Source: CAVSUR01 sp963846005 (GTDB taxonomy: Bacteria; Actinomycetota; Actinomycetes; Streptosporangiales; Streptosporangiaceae). From it: a DNA stretch of 64,000 nucleotides. The DNA is taken from positions 1,488,001 to 1,552,000 of the forward strand of contig CAWJUH010000001.1 of assembly GCA_963846005.1 (NCBI GenBank), written 5' to 3'. The translations under genes and the position numbers were made by a program. Of this stretch, positions 36,835-47,754 are shown piece after piece. Each line of letters starts with the position of its first letter. The first letter of the stretch is position 1. Below the pieces are notes generated by a model. It saw nothing but the letters and a program-made list of their open reading frames with translations. It did no database searches and was not told where the DNA came from.

Positions 36835-37659
36835 ATGACCGGCATGGGACCGGCCGGGGCGGGCGAGGAGCTGGCGGTGGCGTTTGCGCGCGACGGGGTG
36901 GTGTGCGTGCGCGGCGCTCTGGACCCTGGCGAGCTGGCCGAGGCGGCCGGCGCGATCGAGGCCGTGCTGGCGCGGCCGGGGCCGCTGGCCCAGGTGGCCA
37001 GCGGCCGGGACGATCCCGGCCTGTTCTTCGAGGACTTCTGCCGGTGGCGCGATGTCCCGGCGATCGAGCGGCTGGCCCGCCGCTCCCGGGTACCGCGGAT
37101 CGCCGCCGCGCTGATGGCCACCCCGCAGGCCCGGCTCTACCACGACCATGTCCTGGTCAAGGAGAGCCGGACCCGCCAGCCCACCCCCTGGCACCAGGAC
37201 CAGCCGTACTACAACGTCGACGGGCGCGGGGTCAGCGCCTGGATCCCGGTGGACCCGGTGCCGCGGGCGGGCAGCCTGGAACTGGTCGCGGGGTCGCATC
37301 GCGGCCCGTGGCTGATGCCGCGGACCTTCCTCAGCGGGGAGGCCCGGTGGTTCCCCGACGGGAGCCTGGCCGAGCTGCCCGACATCGAGGGGGACCGCAG
37401 CGCATTCGACATCCGCGGCTACGAGCTGCAGCCGGGCGACGCCATCTTTTTCGACTTCCTCACCGTGCACGGCGCGCCGGGGTTCCCCTACCCGGGGCGC
37501 CGGCGAGTGCTGTCACTGCGGTACCTGTCGGCGGGCGCCCGGCACGCGCCCCGGCGGTGGCGGACCTCACCGCCGTTCGACGGGCTGGAGGCCGAGCTGC
37601 CGGCCGGGGCCGAGCTCGACCATCCGCTGTTCCCGCTGGTCTGGCCGCCCGCCCGCTAG
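36835..37659 (+). CDS. PhyH-type Fe(II)/2-oxoglutarate dioxygenase, 274 aa
   Basis: It starts MTGMGPAGAGEELAVAFARDGVVCVRGALDPGEL. The metal-binding facial triad is visible as HQD in PTPWHQDQPYYNVDGRGVSAWIPVDP and a distal His in FDFLTVHGAPGFPYPG, with an Arg-rich segment (GRRRVLSLRY) that would hold 2-oxoglutarate. Phytanoyl-CoA-type hydroxylases act on lipids or natural products; the substrate is unknown. Its leader and first codons match those of the gene at 34820. Confidence 0.85.
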   Translation: MTGMGPAGAGEELAVAFARDGVVCVRGALDPGELAEAAGAIEAVLARPGPLAQVASGRDDPGLFFEDFCRWRDVPAIERLARRSRVPRIAAALMATPQARLYHDHVLVKESRTRQPTPWHQDQPYYNVDGRGVSAWIPVDPVPRAGSLELVAGSHRGPWLMPRTFLSGEARWFPDGSLAELPDIEGDRSAFDIRGYELQPGDAIFFDFLTVHGAPGFPYPGRRRVLSLRYLSAGARHAPRRWRTSPPFDGLEAELPAGAELDHPLFPLVWPPAR

Positions 37660-39860
37660 TTCGTTTTGGCCGGCTGGCCAGCTGCGCCGGCCAGCCGGGC
37701 CAGCGCGGCGCGGACCACCTGCGGGTCGGCGGTGGGCCAGAACGGCGGCAGCGACGCCCGCAGGAAACCGCCGTAGCGGGCGGTGGCCAGCCGCGGGTCC
37801 AGCACGGCCACCACGCCCCGGTCGGTCATCGTGCGCAGCAGCCGGCCCGTGCCCTGGGCCAGCAGCAGTGCCGCCTGGGTCGCGGCCACGGTCATGAACC
37901 CGTTGCCGCCGTGCGCGGCGACCGCGCGCTGGCGGGCCGAGGCGAGCGGGTCGTCCGGGCGCGGGAACGGTATCCGGTCGATGACGACCAGGGTGAGCGA
38001 CGGGCCGGGCACGTCGACCCCCTGCCACAGCGACCGGGTACCGAACAGGCAGGTGGCCTCGTCGGCGGCGAACTGGGTGATGAGCTGGGCGGTCTGGTCG
38101 TCGCCCTGGCACAGCAGCGGCTGGGAGATGCGGCCGGCCACCGCCTCGGCGGCCTGCCGGGCCGCGCGCATCGACGAGAACAGGCCGAGGGTCCGGCCGC
38201 CTGCTGCGGTGATCAGCTCGCAGATCTCGTCCAGGTAGGAATCGGGCAGGCCGTCGCGGCCGGGCGGCGGCAGGTGCCGGGCCACGTACAGGATGCCGTT
38301 GCGCGGGTGGTCGAACGGCGAGCCGACGTCCAGCCCGGTCCAGCCCGGCGATCCGGGCCCGGCCTGCTCCTGCGCGCCGGCGGGCGGGCCGCCGCCGGGC
38401 GCTTCGGCCGGCGGCGCGTGCAGGCCCCATTGCCGGGCCAGCGGCTCGAACGAGCCGCCGAGCGCCAGCGTCGCCGAGGTCAGCACCACCGTGCGGCGGC
38501 CGAAGAGCCGCTGCGCCAGCAGGCCGCCGACGCTCAGCGGCGCCACCCGCAGGGCCGTCGGGCGCGGCGCCGCCGGGCCGCCGGCCCCGCCTGGTCCTGC
38601 TGCCTCCCCGGCCCGGCCGTACCGCTCGGGCTGGTCCAGCCACACCACCTCAGCCCGGTCGGCGATGCCGGTGCCGAAGACGGCCAGGATCCGGTCGGCG
38701 GCCCCGGCCACCTCGTCGGCCGCCGACAGCGCGGCCCGGCGGGCCGCCAGGTCCTCGCCTTCGTCGTCCCCGGCCGCGCGGGCCGCGCTGCGCAGCCGGC
38801 GGCCGCACTCCGCGGCCGCGTCCCTTACCACCTCGACCGCGGCGGCCAGCGGCTCGCCGAGCAGGTCCAGCCGTCCGGCCGGCACCCCCGACAGCGCGCG
38901 GGCCAGCGCATCGCCCGCCTCGGCCAGCTTCCCGGCCTCGCCGGGCGGGATCAGCCGGCCACAGCGGCGGGCCGCGACCGCGATCCCCGTCTCGGTCAGG
39001 TCGGCCGACGCCACCGAGGTCACCCGGTCGACCAGGTCGTGCGCCTCGTCGATGACCACCACGTCGTGCTCGGGGAAGATGTCGAAGTCCTCCAGCGCGT
39101 CGATTGCCAGCAGCGCGTGGTTGGTCACCACGATGTCGGCCAGGCCGGCGGCGCCGCGCGCCTGCTCGGCAAAGCAGCTGCCGCCGAACGCGCAGCGCTG
39201 CGCCCCGACGCACTCGCGGGCGCTGACCGCGACCTGGCGCCAGGCCTGCTCGCTCACCCCGGGCACCAGCTCGTCACGGTCCCCGGTCTCGGTCTGCCCG
39301 GCCCATTCGTGCAGCCGCTGGACCTGGCGGCCCACCGCCGAGGTGGCGGCCGGGTCGAACAGCTGATTCTCCGGGTCCTCGGGCGCGCCCTGGCGAAGCC
39401 GCTGCAGGCACAGGTAGTTGCGCCGCCCCTTGAGGATCGCGAACACCGGCTCCCGGCCGAGCGCCGGGGCCAGCGCCTGCGCCAGCCGGGGCAGGTCGCG
39501 GTCGACGAGCTGGCGCTGCAGCGCGATCGTGGCGGTGGACACGACCACGGTGGCGTGCCCGGTCATCGCGTGCCGCAGCGCCGGGACCAGGTAGGCCAGT
39601 GACTTGCCGGTCCCAGTGCCGGCCTGCACGGCCAGGTGCTCGCGCTCGCCGATAGCGTGCTGCACCGCCTCGGCCATGGCCACCTGGCCGGCCCGGCGCG
39701 CGCCGCCGATGCCGGCCACGGCCAGTTCGAGCAGGCCGGCCACGCCGGGCAGCCCGTCGCCGGCCTCCGCGGGCCCGGCGGCAGGCACGGCAGCAGCGCC
39801 GGGCACGCCATCGGCGGCAGTCACGGCATCGGCGGAGGGCACGGCATCACCGGAGGACAC
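37656..39860 (-). CDS. dinG: DinG-family ATP-dependent DNA helicase
   Basis: 734 aa, superfamily 2 (XPD/DinG). It has Walker A QAGTGTGKSLAYLVPAL and DEAH box VVIDEAHDLVDRV near residue 270. Cysteines fitting a 4Fe-4S cluster lie between them (YLCLQRL near 148; CVGAQRCAFGGSC near 217). Motif VI is not fully recognisable (QGTGRLLRTMTDRG). It unwinds DNA 5'-3' and resolves R-loops and replication blocks. The N-terminal ~40 residues are Ala/Gly/Pro repeats, so the GTG start at 39860 may be too early. Its stop overlaps the dioxygenase stop by 4 nt. Confidence 0.87.
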   Translation of the reverse strand: MSSGDAVPSADAVTAADGVPGAAAVPAAGPAEAGDGLPGVAGLLELAVAGIGGARRAGQVAMAEAVQHAIGEREHLAVQAGTGTGKSLAYLVPALRHAMTGHATVVVSTATIALQRQLVDRDLPRLAQALAPALGREPVFAILKGRRNYLCLQRLRQGAPEDPENQLFDPAATSAVGRQVQRLHEWAGQTETGDRDELVPGVSEQAWRQVAVSARECVGAQRCAFGGSCFAEQARGAAGLADIVVTNHALLAIDALEDFDIFPEHDVVVIDEAHDLVDRVTSVASADLTETGIAVAARRCGRLIPPGEAGKLAEAGDALARALSGVPAGRLDLLGEPLAAAVEVVRDAAAECGRRLRSAARAAGDDEGEDLAARRAALSAADEVAGAADRILAVFGTGIADRAEVVWLDQPERYGRAGEAAGPGGAGGPAAPRPTALRVAPLSVGGLLAQRLFGRRTVVLTSATLALGGSFEPLARQWGLHAPPAEAPGGGPPAGAQEQAGPGSPGWTGLDVGSPFDHPRNGILYVARHLPPPGRDGLPDSYLDEICELITAAGGRTLGLFSSMRAARQAAEAVAGRISQPLLCQGDDQTAQLITQFAADEATCLFGTRSLWQGVDVPGPSLTLVVIDRIPFPRPDDPLASARQRAVAAHGGNGFMTVAATQAALLLAQGTGRLLRTMTDRGVVAVLDPRLATARYGGFLRASLPPFWPTADPQVVRAALARLAGAAGQPAKTN

Positions 39861-39997
39861 AGGATCGGCGGAGCAGCAAGCGGGGCGGGGAGCACGCCAG
39901 CTGAGGCTATCGCGGCCGGCCGACAGGAGCCGGCAAGCCGTGACCGGGCGCGCTCGGATGTTGCCCGGGCCGGGTCCTGACCTGCCACCATAGGGCT

Positions 39998-41761
<1,764 letters not shown>

Positions 41762-41766
41762 CCGGC

Positions 41767-42654
41767 TCAGCTGGTCACGTCGGCGCTGGTGAACCTGGCC
41801 CAGGCGATGGCCAGGAAGATCACCGCGTAGCAGCCGAAGGACAGCAGGCCGTGCAGCTCGCCGGACCAGTCCACCGGCGAGCGCAGCAGCCCGTCGAACG
41901 ACAGCCACCAGTGCGTCGGCAGGTACGGGTGCACGGCGGAGATCTGCTGCACGCTGTCGGCGATCTCGCTGAACACGGCGATGACCAGCACAGCGGCCAT
42001 CGCCCCGATGGAATGCTCGGTGAACGCCGACACGGCCAGCCCGATCGCGCCGAGCGCGGCCATCGCCGCCGCCACATAGAGCACCACGACCAGCAGCCGC
42101 AGCAGCCCGGCGCCGAGCGAGATCGTGTTCCCCGACAGCAAGGTGACCGGCCCGGCGCCGAAGAGCAGCGCCCCGGTGATCAGCGCCACCACCGCGATGA
42201 CCAGGCTCGCCACCAGGGCGAAGATCACCACGGCGGTGTACTTGATGGCCAGCAGCCGGGTCCGGCCCGCCGGGATGGTCAGCAGCGAGCGCAGCGTGCC
42301 CCGGCCGGCCTCGCCGGCGATCGCGTCGCCGGCCACCACGGCCATGGTCAGCGGCAGCACCAGGGTCAGCATCACGAACAGCGCCACCAGGGCGAGGAAC
42401 ACCCCGTTACCCGCCACCTGGTTCAGGAAGGCCGGGCCGCCGCCGTTCCCGCCGCCGCCGGAGATCTTCAGCACGATGCCGAGCACGACCGGCAGCACGG
42501 CCAGCACCGCGAGCAGCAGCAGGTTGCGCAGCCGGCCGAAGATCAGCCTCAGCTCCGAGCGCAGGAACCGCAGCCAGGCGGCCGCGCCCCGGGACCGGGC
42601 CGCGGCCGCGGGCGCCTCCGGGCCGGCCGGGACGGCGAGGTCAGCCGTTGACAT
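41767..42654 (-). CDS. ABC-2 type transporter permease
   Basis: About 295 aa with six hydrophobic segments: LRNLLLLAVLAVLPVVLGIVL, FLALVALFVMLTLVLPLTMAVVAGDAIAGEAGRGTLRSLLTIP (the ABC-2 motif), FALVASLVIAVVALITGALLF, and further pairs near the C-terminus. It is coupled to the ATPase gene: the ATG at 42654 lies inside the ATPase 3' end (14-nt overlap). The substrate is unknown; together with the upstream LolA/MucB-like protein an envelope role is possible. Confidence 0.85.
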   Translation of the reverse strand: MSTADLAVPAGPEAPAAAARSRGAAAWLRFLRSELRLIFGRLRNLLLLAVLAVLPVVLGIVLKISGGGGNGGGPAFLNQVAGNGVFLALVALFVMLTLVLPLTMAVVAGDAIAGEAGRGTLRSLLTIPAGRTRLLAIKYTAVVIFALVASLVIAVVALITGALLFGAGPVTLLSGNTISLGAGLLRLLVVVLYVAAAMAALGAIGLAVSAFTEHSIGAMAAVLVIAVFSEIADSVQQISAVHPYLPTHWWLSFDGLLRSPVDWSGELHGLLSFGCYAVIFLAIAWARFTSADVTS

Positions 42655-43582
42655 CGAAGCCCTCACCGGTCAGCTCGACGAACAGGTCCTCCAGGCTCGG
42701 CCGCCGGGTCTCCAGGCCCGCCACCGGCACGCCCGCGTGCACCAGCTCCGCGCACAGGTCCTCCGGCGCGTGCTCGCCGAGCTGCGCCGCCGCGTCCTGC
42801 TCGCCAGTCACCACCCCGGCCAGGCCGAGCCGGCCCAGCACCTCGGCGGCCAGGCCCGGCTTGGCCGTGCGCACCAGGATCTGCGCGGCGTGGCGGCTGC
42901 GCAGCTCGGCCAGCGGCCCCTGGAACACCAGCGCGCCGGTCCGCATCACCCCGACGTGCGAGCAGACCTGCTCGACCTCGGCGAGCAGGTGGGAGGAGAC
43001 GAACACGGTGGTGCCGTCGGCGGCGATCTGGTGGAGCAGCGAGCGGACCTCCCGGGTGCCCTGCGGGTCCAGCCCGTTGGTGGGCTCGTCCAGGATGATC
43101 AGATCGCGCGGCCGCAGCAGGCTGGCCGCGATGGCCAGCCGCTGCTTCATGCCGAGCGAGTAGGCCCGGTAGCGCTTGGCCGCCGCGGCCAGCAGGCCCA
43201 CCTTGTCCAGCGCCGCGCTGATCCGGTCCGCCGAGGTGCGCGGGTCGGCGGTGCGGTCGGCGGCGTCGCAGCGGGCCAGGTTGGCCCGGCCGGACAGGAA
43301 CGGGTAGAACGCGGGCCCCTCGACCAGCGAGCCGACCCGGGGCAGCACCGCGTTGCCGCCGCCGGGCATCGGCACGCCGAGCAGCGCGTGCTCGCCGCCG
43401 GTCGGCGCGACCAGGCCGAGCAGCATCCGGATCGTGGTGGTCTTGCCGGACCCGTTCGGGCCGAGGAACCCGTAGACGCATCCGGCGGGCACGGCCAGGT
43501 CGACGTGGTCGACGGCGACCTGGCCGCTGCGGAACCGCTTGGTCAGCCCGCTGCTGGAGACGGCCAGCCCGGACGGCGTCAC
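42641..43582 (-). CDS. ABC-2 transporter ATPase, 313 aa
   Basis: Walker A GPNGSGKTT, signature YSLGMKQRLAIAASLL, Walker B LIILDEPTNGLDPQG and H-loop SSHLLAEVEQV are all present. A C-terminal region follows (RRPSLEDLFVELTGEG), as in exporters of the DrrA/CcmA class. It overlaps the upstream LolA/MucB-like gene by 4 nt and the downstream permease by 14 nt, making a three-gene operon. Confidence 0.9.
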   Translation of the reverse strand: MTPSGLAVSSSGLTKRFRSGQVAVDHVDLAVPAGCVYGFLGPNGSGKTTTIRMLLGLVAPTGGEHALLGVPMPGGGNAVLPRVGSLVEGPAFYPFLSGRANLARCDAADRTADPRTSADRISAALDKVGLLAAAAKRYRAYSLGMKQRLAIAASLLRPRDLIILDEPTNGLDPQGTREVRSLLHQIAADGTTVFVSSHLLAEVEQVCSHVGVMRTGALVFQGPLAELRSRHAAQILVRTAKPGLAAEVLGRLGLAGVVTGEQDAAAQLGEHAPEDLCAELVHAGVPVAGLETRRPSLEDLFVELTGEGFDVNG

Positions 43583-45090
43583 TTAACCTGCGCGGCGGCG
43601 GCGTAGAGCACCGACGGGGTGACCGCCCCGGCCAGCACCTGCCCCTTGCTGGTGATCAGCACCGAGACCAGCGCGGTGCGCAGCAGCCGGCCGTGGCCCC
43701 ACGCGCCGCGCACCGGCGTGGCGGACTTCTCCAGCAGCGGCAGGTACTGGCGCAATCCGCCCAGCGCGCCGGGCGGGCAGGCGACCACCCGCTGCGGCAT
43801 GGCGCGGCTCGCGCCGTGGACGGAGAAGGCGACGCGTGACGGCGCCACGGCCGGCATCAGCGCCCCGGTCAGCGTCGCACCGGCCGGGACCACGACCACC
43901 GACAGCCAGTCCTTGCCGATTACCCGCGGCGCCCCGGGCCCTATCCGGGCCTGGACCGGCACCTGGGCGCCCTTGGGCAGCTGACGGAACCAGACCGCGC
44001 CGCCGCCGTTGGCCGGCCGCGTGATCGCGAACGGCTTGCCACTCGCGAACGCCTTCTTCAGCTTGGCCAGCTGGGCCGGGGTCAGGCTCTTCGGCACCAG
44101 CAGGGTCCGGTTCCCGACCTTGATCTTGCGCACCCGGGCCGGCAGCCCCGGCGGCAGCTTCGACCAGTTCGCCTTCGCGCCGGCCGGGACCTTGACCTGG
44201 GGGGCGGCCCGGGTCCAGGTACGGCCCGCGGGCAGCGCGACCGCGAACGGGCCGCCCAGCCCGAATCCGCCGGCGGAGGACAGCGCCTCGTGCCTGACCT
44301 TGGCGCCCGCCGGCGGGCTGAAGGTGAAGTTCGACGCGGCGGGCTTGCCCCAGCTGACCGAGGTGAAGCCGATCTGGATCGCCGGGCTGGACGCGCCGCG
44401 GGCGAATACCTCCAGCCGCAGCGGCGTCGAGTTGGCCGCGTCGACCGCGATCAGGATCCGGCCGACCAGCGACTGGCTGCTGCGCGGCGCGATCCGCAGC
44501 TGGTAGGCAGCCTGGCCGGCCACGGTGATGTTCTGCTGGACGCCCACGACCGTGCTCGGGCCGACGGCGGCCAGCACCTTGCGGGCGGCCTGCTGGGGGG
44601 TCACGTCCGCAGCCGCGCTGCGGCCTTCGGCTGCCGCCTGCTGCTGCGCGCTCCTCGCCGGCAGCGTGAGCCGGGTGGCGGTCTGGCTGCTGCTCTGCCA
44701 CAGCCAGACCTGGCGGCCGTCGACCCGCAGGTCCGTCTCGCCCATCGAGGCGATGTCGGCCACCCGGACGTGCGCCGGGCCGGCATACCACACCTTGAAG
44801 GTGTGCGAGCCGGTCAGCGAGGACAGCGAAGACGAGATACCGCCCAGGTCGGGCAGGCTCGGCAGGCCGAGCGAGGTGCTCTCGCTGACCGTGCCGCTCA
44901 GCGGCCGCGGCGCCGCGTTCGCGGCCCGGGCGACGCTGGCCAGCAGCTGCTGCGGGGTCCGCGGGGCCAGCTGCGGGACGGCCTGGGCGCTGGACAGTAC
45001 GGTGCCCGCGGCGACCAGCCCGGCGGTCGCGACCGCCCCGGCTGGCACCGCCCACCGGGTGATACGCGCGGTCCTGCTGGACTGCCTCAT
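43579..45090 (-). CDS. LolA/MucB-like secreted or anchored protein, 503 aa
   Basis: An N-terminal membrane helix/signal (ITRWAVPAGAVATAGLVAAGTVLSSAQA) is followed by a beta-rich domain like the LolA/RseB/MucB fold: TPQQLLASVARAANAAPRPLSGTVSES, HTFKVWYAGPAHVRVADIASMGETDLRVDGRQVWLWQSSSQTA, and SLVGRILIAVDAANSTPLRLEVFARG. A second half of about 230 residues is unfamiliar and ends with a hydrophobic VLITSKGQVLAGAVTPSVLY. The ATG at 45090 is chosen for the signal-like N-terminus. It heads the ABC-2 exporter operon; it may sense or carry lipids, but no substrate is visible. Confidence 0.65.
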   Translation of the reverse strand: MRQSSRTARITRWAVPAGAVATAGLVAAGTVLSSAQAVPQLAPRTPQQLLASVARAANAAPRPLSGTVSESTSLGLPSLPDLGGISSSLSSLTGSHTFKVWYAGPAHVRVADIASMGETDLRVDGRQVWLWQSSSQTATRLTLPARSAQQQAAAEGRSAAADVTPQQAARKVLAAVGPSTVVGVQQNITVAGQAAYQLRIAPRSSQSLVGRILIAVDAANSTPLRLEVFARGASSPAIQIGFTSVSWGKPAASNFTFSPPAGAKVRHEALSSAGGFGLGGPFAVALPAGRTWTRAAPQVKVPAGAKANWSKLPPGLPARVRKIKVGNRTLLVPKSLTPAQLAKLKKAFASGKPFAITRPANGGGAVWFRQLPKGAQVPVQARIGPGAPRVIGKDWLSVVVVPAGATLTGALMPAVAPSRVAFSVHGASRAMPQRVVACPPGALGGLRQYLPLLEKSATPVRGAWGHGRLLRTALVSVLITSKGQVLAGAVTPSVLYAAAAQVK

Positions 45091-45239
45091 CTGCACTACC
45101 TCCGACCGGGCGCCGCCGGAGAATGCGGCGCCCTTCACAGCATAAGACTCGCCGCCAGGCCAGCCCGGTTCCCCCGGCCGGGAGGTTTTACCCGGGCATT
45201 GCCCGCCGGGCCGGGCCGCGCCCGGCAGCAGGCCACCCG

Positions 45240-46205
45240 CTACCAGCGGCAGGCCGGCAGCAGCGCGGTAATGGCGACGACGGCGAACAGCAACGTCAGA
45301 TAGGCAATCGACAGGTGGAACAGCCGCATCGGCGCAGGCGTCCCGCCCGCCGCGACCCGGCCGCGCAGCCGGTGCGCCTCGACGCAGAACCAGCCGCCGA
45401 GTACCGCGGCGCAGGCCCCGTACAGCCAGCCCGCATAGGGCGCGAGGGCCAGGCTGGCCGCGACCATCAGGTAGGAGTAGACGAGTATCTTGCGGGCCAC
45501 CGTCGCGGGCGAGGCGACCACCGGCAGCATCGGCACGCTGGCCGCCGCGTAGTCGTCGCGGAACTTCATGGCCAGGGCCCAGAAATGCGGCGGGGTCCAG
45601 AAGAAGATCACGGCAAACAGCACGACCGCCGGCAGGCCCACCCGGCCGGTCACCGCGGCCCAGCCCACCAGGACCGGGAAGCAGCCCGCGGCGCCGCCGA
45701 TCACGATGTTCGACGCGGTACGGCGCTTCAGGACCATCGTGTAGACGAACACATAGAACAAGATGGCCGCGTCCGCGAGGGCCGCGGACAGCCAGTTGGC
45801 CAGCAGCCCGAGCAGCAGCGTCGACGCGGCGCCGAGCGCGATCCCGAAGGCGAGCGCCTCGCCCGGCTTGATCGTGCCCTGGCCGCCGCGGGAGACCAGC
45901 GGCCGCCGGGAGGTGCGCCGCATGACCGCGTCGATGTCGCGGTCGATGAAGCAGTTGATGGTGTTCGCGCTGCCCGCGGCCAGCGCGCCGCCGATCAGCG
46001 TGACCGCCAGCAGCCGGGCCGACGGCAGCCCGCGCTCCGCGAGCAGCATGGTCGGCACGGTGGTGACCAGCAGCAGCTCGATGATCCTGGGCTTGGTCAG
46101 GGCGACCAGCGAACGGGCGATCAGCCCGGCGGAACGCCGCTCGGCGGGGTCCGCGCGTACCTGCGCGGACCCCGAACCGGGCAGCGCGCCAGTGGCTTGT
46201 GTCAC
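45240..46205 (-). CDS. ctaB: Protoheme IX farnesyltransferase
   Basis: 321 aa, UbiA-type prenyltransferase making heme O from heme B for the oxidase. It has LTKPRIIELLLVTTVPTM, the first Asp-rich motif ANTINCFIDRDIDAVMRRTSRRPLVS, and the second motif region KRRTASNIVIGGAAGCFPVLVGWAAVTG with WTPPHFWALAMKFRDDY. GTG start overlapping the preceding stop. It is the last gene of the cta operon. Confidence 0.92.
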   Translation of the reverse strand: MTQATGALPGSGSAQVRADPAERRSAGLIARSLVALTKPRIIELLLVTTVPTMLLAERGLPSARLLAVTLIGGALAAGSANTINCFIDRDIDAVMRRTSRRPLVSRGGQGTIKPGEALAFGIALGAASTLLLGLLANWLSAALADAAILFYVFVYTMVLKRRTASNIVIGGAAGCFPVLVGWAAVTGRVGLPAVVLFAVIFFWTPPHFWALAMKFRDDYAAASVPMLPVVASPATVARKILVYSYLMVAASLALAPYAGWLYGACAAVLGGWFCVEAHRLRGRVAAGGTPAPMRLFHLSIAYLTLLFAVVAITALLPACRW

Positions 46206-46693
46206 TCGCTATCCTCCGTGTCGTCTTCCTGGCCGGCCTGCGCGCGCTGCTGCTGTGCCTCGGCCTCCAGCAGGCGGGCCTGATCGATCTCGGCCTCGGC
46301 CCGGCCGGGATCGGCCGCCGCGTCCTGCTGCGCCGCCGCTTCCTCCTGCTGGGCTTCGGCCTCCAGCTGGGCCGCCGCGTCCAGGTGCGCGCCGGACGGC
46401 TCGACCAGTGCCTCGCCGCTGCCGCCGCCCGCCGCCGTGGTCAGGCCGCCCGCCACCGCCGCGGCCCGCGCCGCTTCCGGGTCGGGGACGGCCGCCTTGG
46501 GTGCTGCGGTGCCGGCGTAAGCCATGTCCCGGTGACCTGGGACCTTATGGGGCCGGAACAGGAGCAGGTATACCACCGCCCCGATGACGATGAACAGGGC
46601 CATCGGGAACGCAAACGTAAGGATGTAGCCGCCCGGCGTGTTAGCGGGCGTCACCGGTGCCGCGATCACTAGTCCTGGCACTGCTGCCTCCAC
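46202..46693 (-). CDS. Small membrane protein of the oxidase operon, 163 aa
   Basis: One N-terminal membrane helix (GGYILTFAFPMALFIVIGAVVYLLLF) is followed by RPHKVPGHRD and a long Ala/Glu/Gln-rich, probably coiled-coil tail ending in an acidic stretch. GTG start at 46693. I do not recognise a family. Its place between ctaG-like and ctaB genes, with a 4-nt overlap with ctaB, suggests an accessory or assembly subunit of the oxidase. Confidence 0.65.
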   Translation of the reverse strand: MEAAVPGLVIAAPVTPANTPGGYILTFAFPMALFIVIGAVVYLLLFRPHKVPGHRDMAYAGTAAPKAAVPDPEAARAAAVAGGLTTAAGGGSGEALVEPSGAHLDAAAQLEAEAQQEEAAAQQDAAADPGRAEAEIDQARLLEAEAQQQRAQAGQEDDTEDSE

Positions 46694-46730
46694 TGTTCGT
46701 CTGTACCGCCGGACATCTGGTGTGCGCCGG

Positions 46731-47681
46731 TCATCTCAGCCCGGGCCGGGACGGCCAGGACGAGCGGCGCGGGCGCAGCAGCCGGTCCAGGCCGCCGGAC
46801 AGCTCCGCGGACTCCTCCTCGCTCAGCCACTGCATCATGATCGCGACGCCCGCGATGACGAGCGGCGGAAGTGCGCCCATCCACAGTACGGCCCCGGTCA
46901 GCTGCTGGTCGTCCAGCAGCGGCATCACCCGGGCGGCCGCGGCCGCGTATCCCGGGTACAGCGCGTGCGCCCCGAACGCCAGCACCATGCCGAGCACCGT
47001 GCCCGCGGCTGCCGTGGCCACCACCAGGCCGAAGCGGCGCAGCGGCGGCAGCGCCGGGCGGCAGGGCCGCGAGCCGATCAGCGCCAGCCAGAAGGCCGTG
47101 CCCGCGGCCAGGTAGCTGGCCTGCTCCAGCCAGGCCAGCGGGCCGGTCCGGCTCGCGTCGTACAGGCCGGGCAGCTGCCATCCGATCCACGCCACGTTGA
47201 ACGCGACCACTGCAGCCAGCGGCCAGCCCAGCCAGCCGCCCGCCGCCGTACCCGCCGGGCGGTCCGCCATCGCGCGATCCGCCGCCGTACCCGCCGGGCG
47301 GTCCGCCATCTCCCGCCCGCGCGGCCACGCCGCCCGCAGCGGCTGCCAGGGCGCCCCGAGCACGATCAGGCCGGGCCCGGCCAGCGCCAGCATCAGCTCC
47401 TGGATCCCGCGCAGCCACATGCTCACCGGCGCCCAGTAAGCCACCGGCGAGATCAGCGCGAGCAGCACGACGGCCAGCCCGGCCTGGAAGACCGCGGCCT
47501 CCCGGAGCCGGGCCGCCCGGCTCACGCCCGCGGGGCCCGCAGGAGCCGCGGAGCCCGCGGGGCCCGCGGGCTCGCCGGCGGCCAGCAAGCGGCGCAGCCC
47601 GGCCAGGTGCGCAGCGGCGAGCACGGCATAGCAGGCAAGCAGCGGCCAGCTCATCAGCCAGTGCGCGAGCGGTGCCTGCAT
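46731..47681 (-). CDS. CtaG-like membrane protein lacking the usual histidines
   Basis: About 316 aa, polytopic, CtaG (caa3 assembly) family. LIVLGAPW-PLRAAWPRG is shared almost exactly with the canonical paralogue at 58897. Where that protein has HMIQH this one has RGIQE, and FWHMPG is replaced by GWQLPG, so candidate metal-binding His are lost. An internal 13-residue direct repeat (MADRPAGTAA) lies in a loop. The ATG at 47681 has AGGAGG 10 nt upstream; a GTG at 47690 is closer and less likely. Confidence 0.78.
   Translation of the reverse strand: MQAPLAHWLMSWPLLACYAVLAAAHLAGLRRLLAAGEPAGPAGSAAPAGPAGVSRAARLREAAVFQAGLAVVLLALISPVAYWAPVSMWLRGIQELMLALAGPGLIVLGAPWQPLRAAWPRGREMADRPAGTAADRAMADRPAGTAAGGWLGWPLAAVVAFNVAWIGWQLPGLYDASRTGPLAWLEQASYLAAGTAFWLALIGSRPCRPALPPLRRFGLVVATAAAGTVLGMVLAFGAHALYPGYAAAAARVMPLLDDQQLTGAVLWMGALPPLVIAGVAIMMQWLSEEESAELSGGLDRLLRPRRSSWPSRPGLR
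47242..47310. repeat. In-frame 39-bp direct repeat in the ctaG-like gene
   Basis: GCCGCCGTACCCGCCGGGCG and the following bases through GTCCGCCATC occur at 47242 and again at 47281, a 39-bp period encoding a duplicated 13-residue loop segment. Confidence 0.7.
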
Positions 47682-47754
47682 GCCGGCCACTCCTCCTGCC
47701 GTTCGGGCCGCGGGCGCCGCCGGGCCTGCGCGGTGGCGGCCCGGCAGCCGGCGG

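Noticed and set aside
36624..39602. 992-codon plus-strand open frame
   Set aside because: It runs antisense through dinG and out of frame through the dioxygenase gene; composition is that of a high-GC shadow frame.
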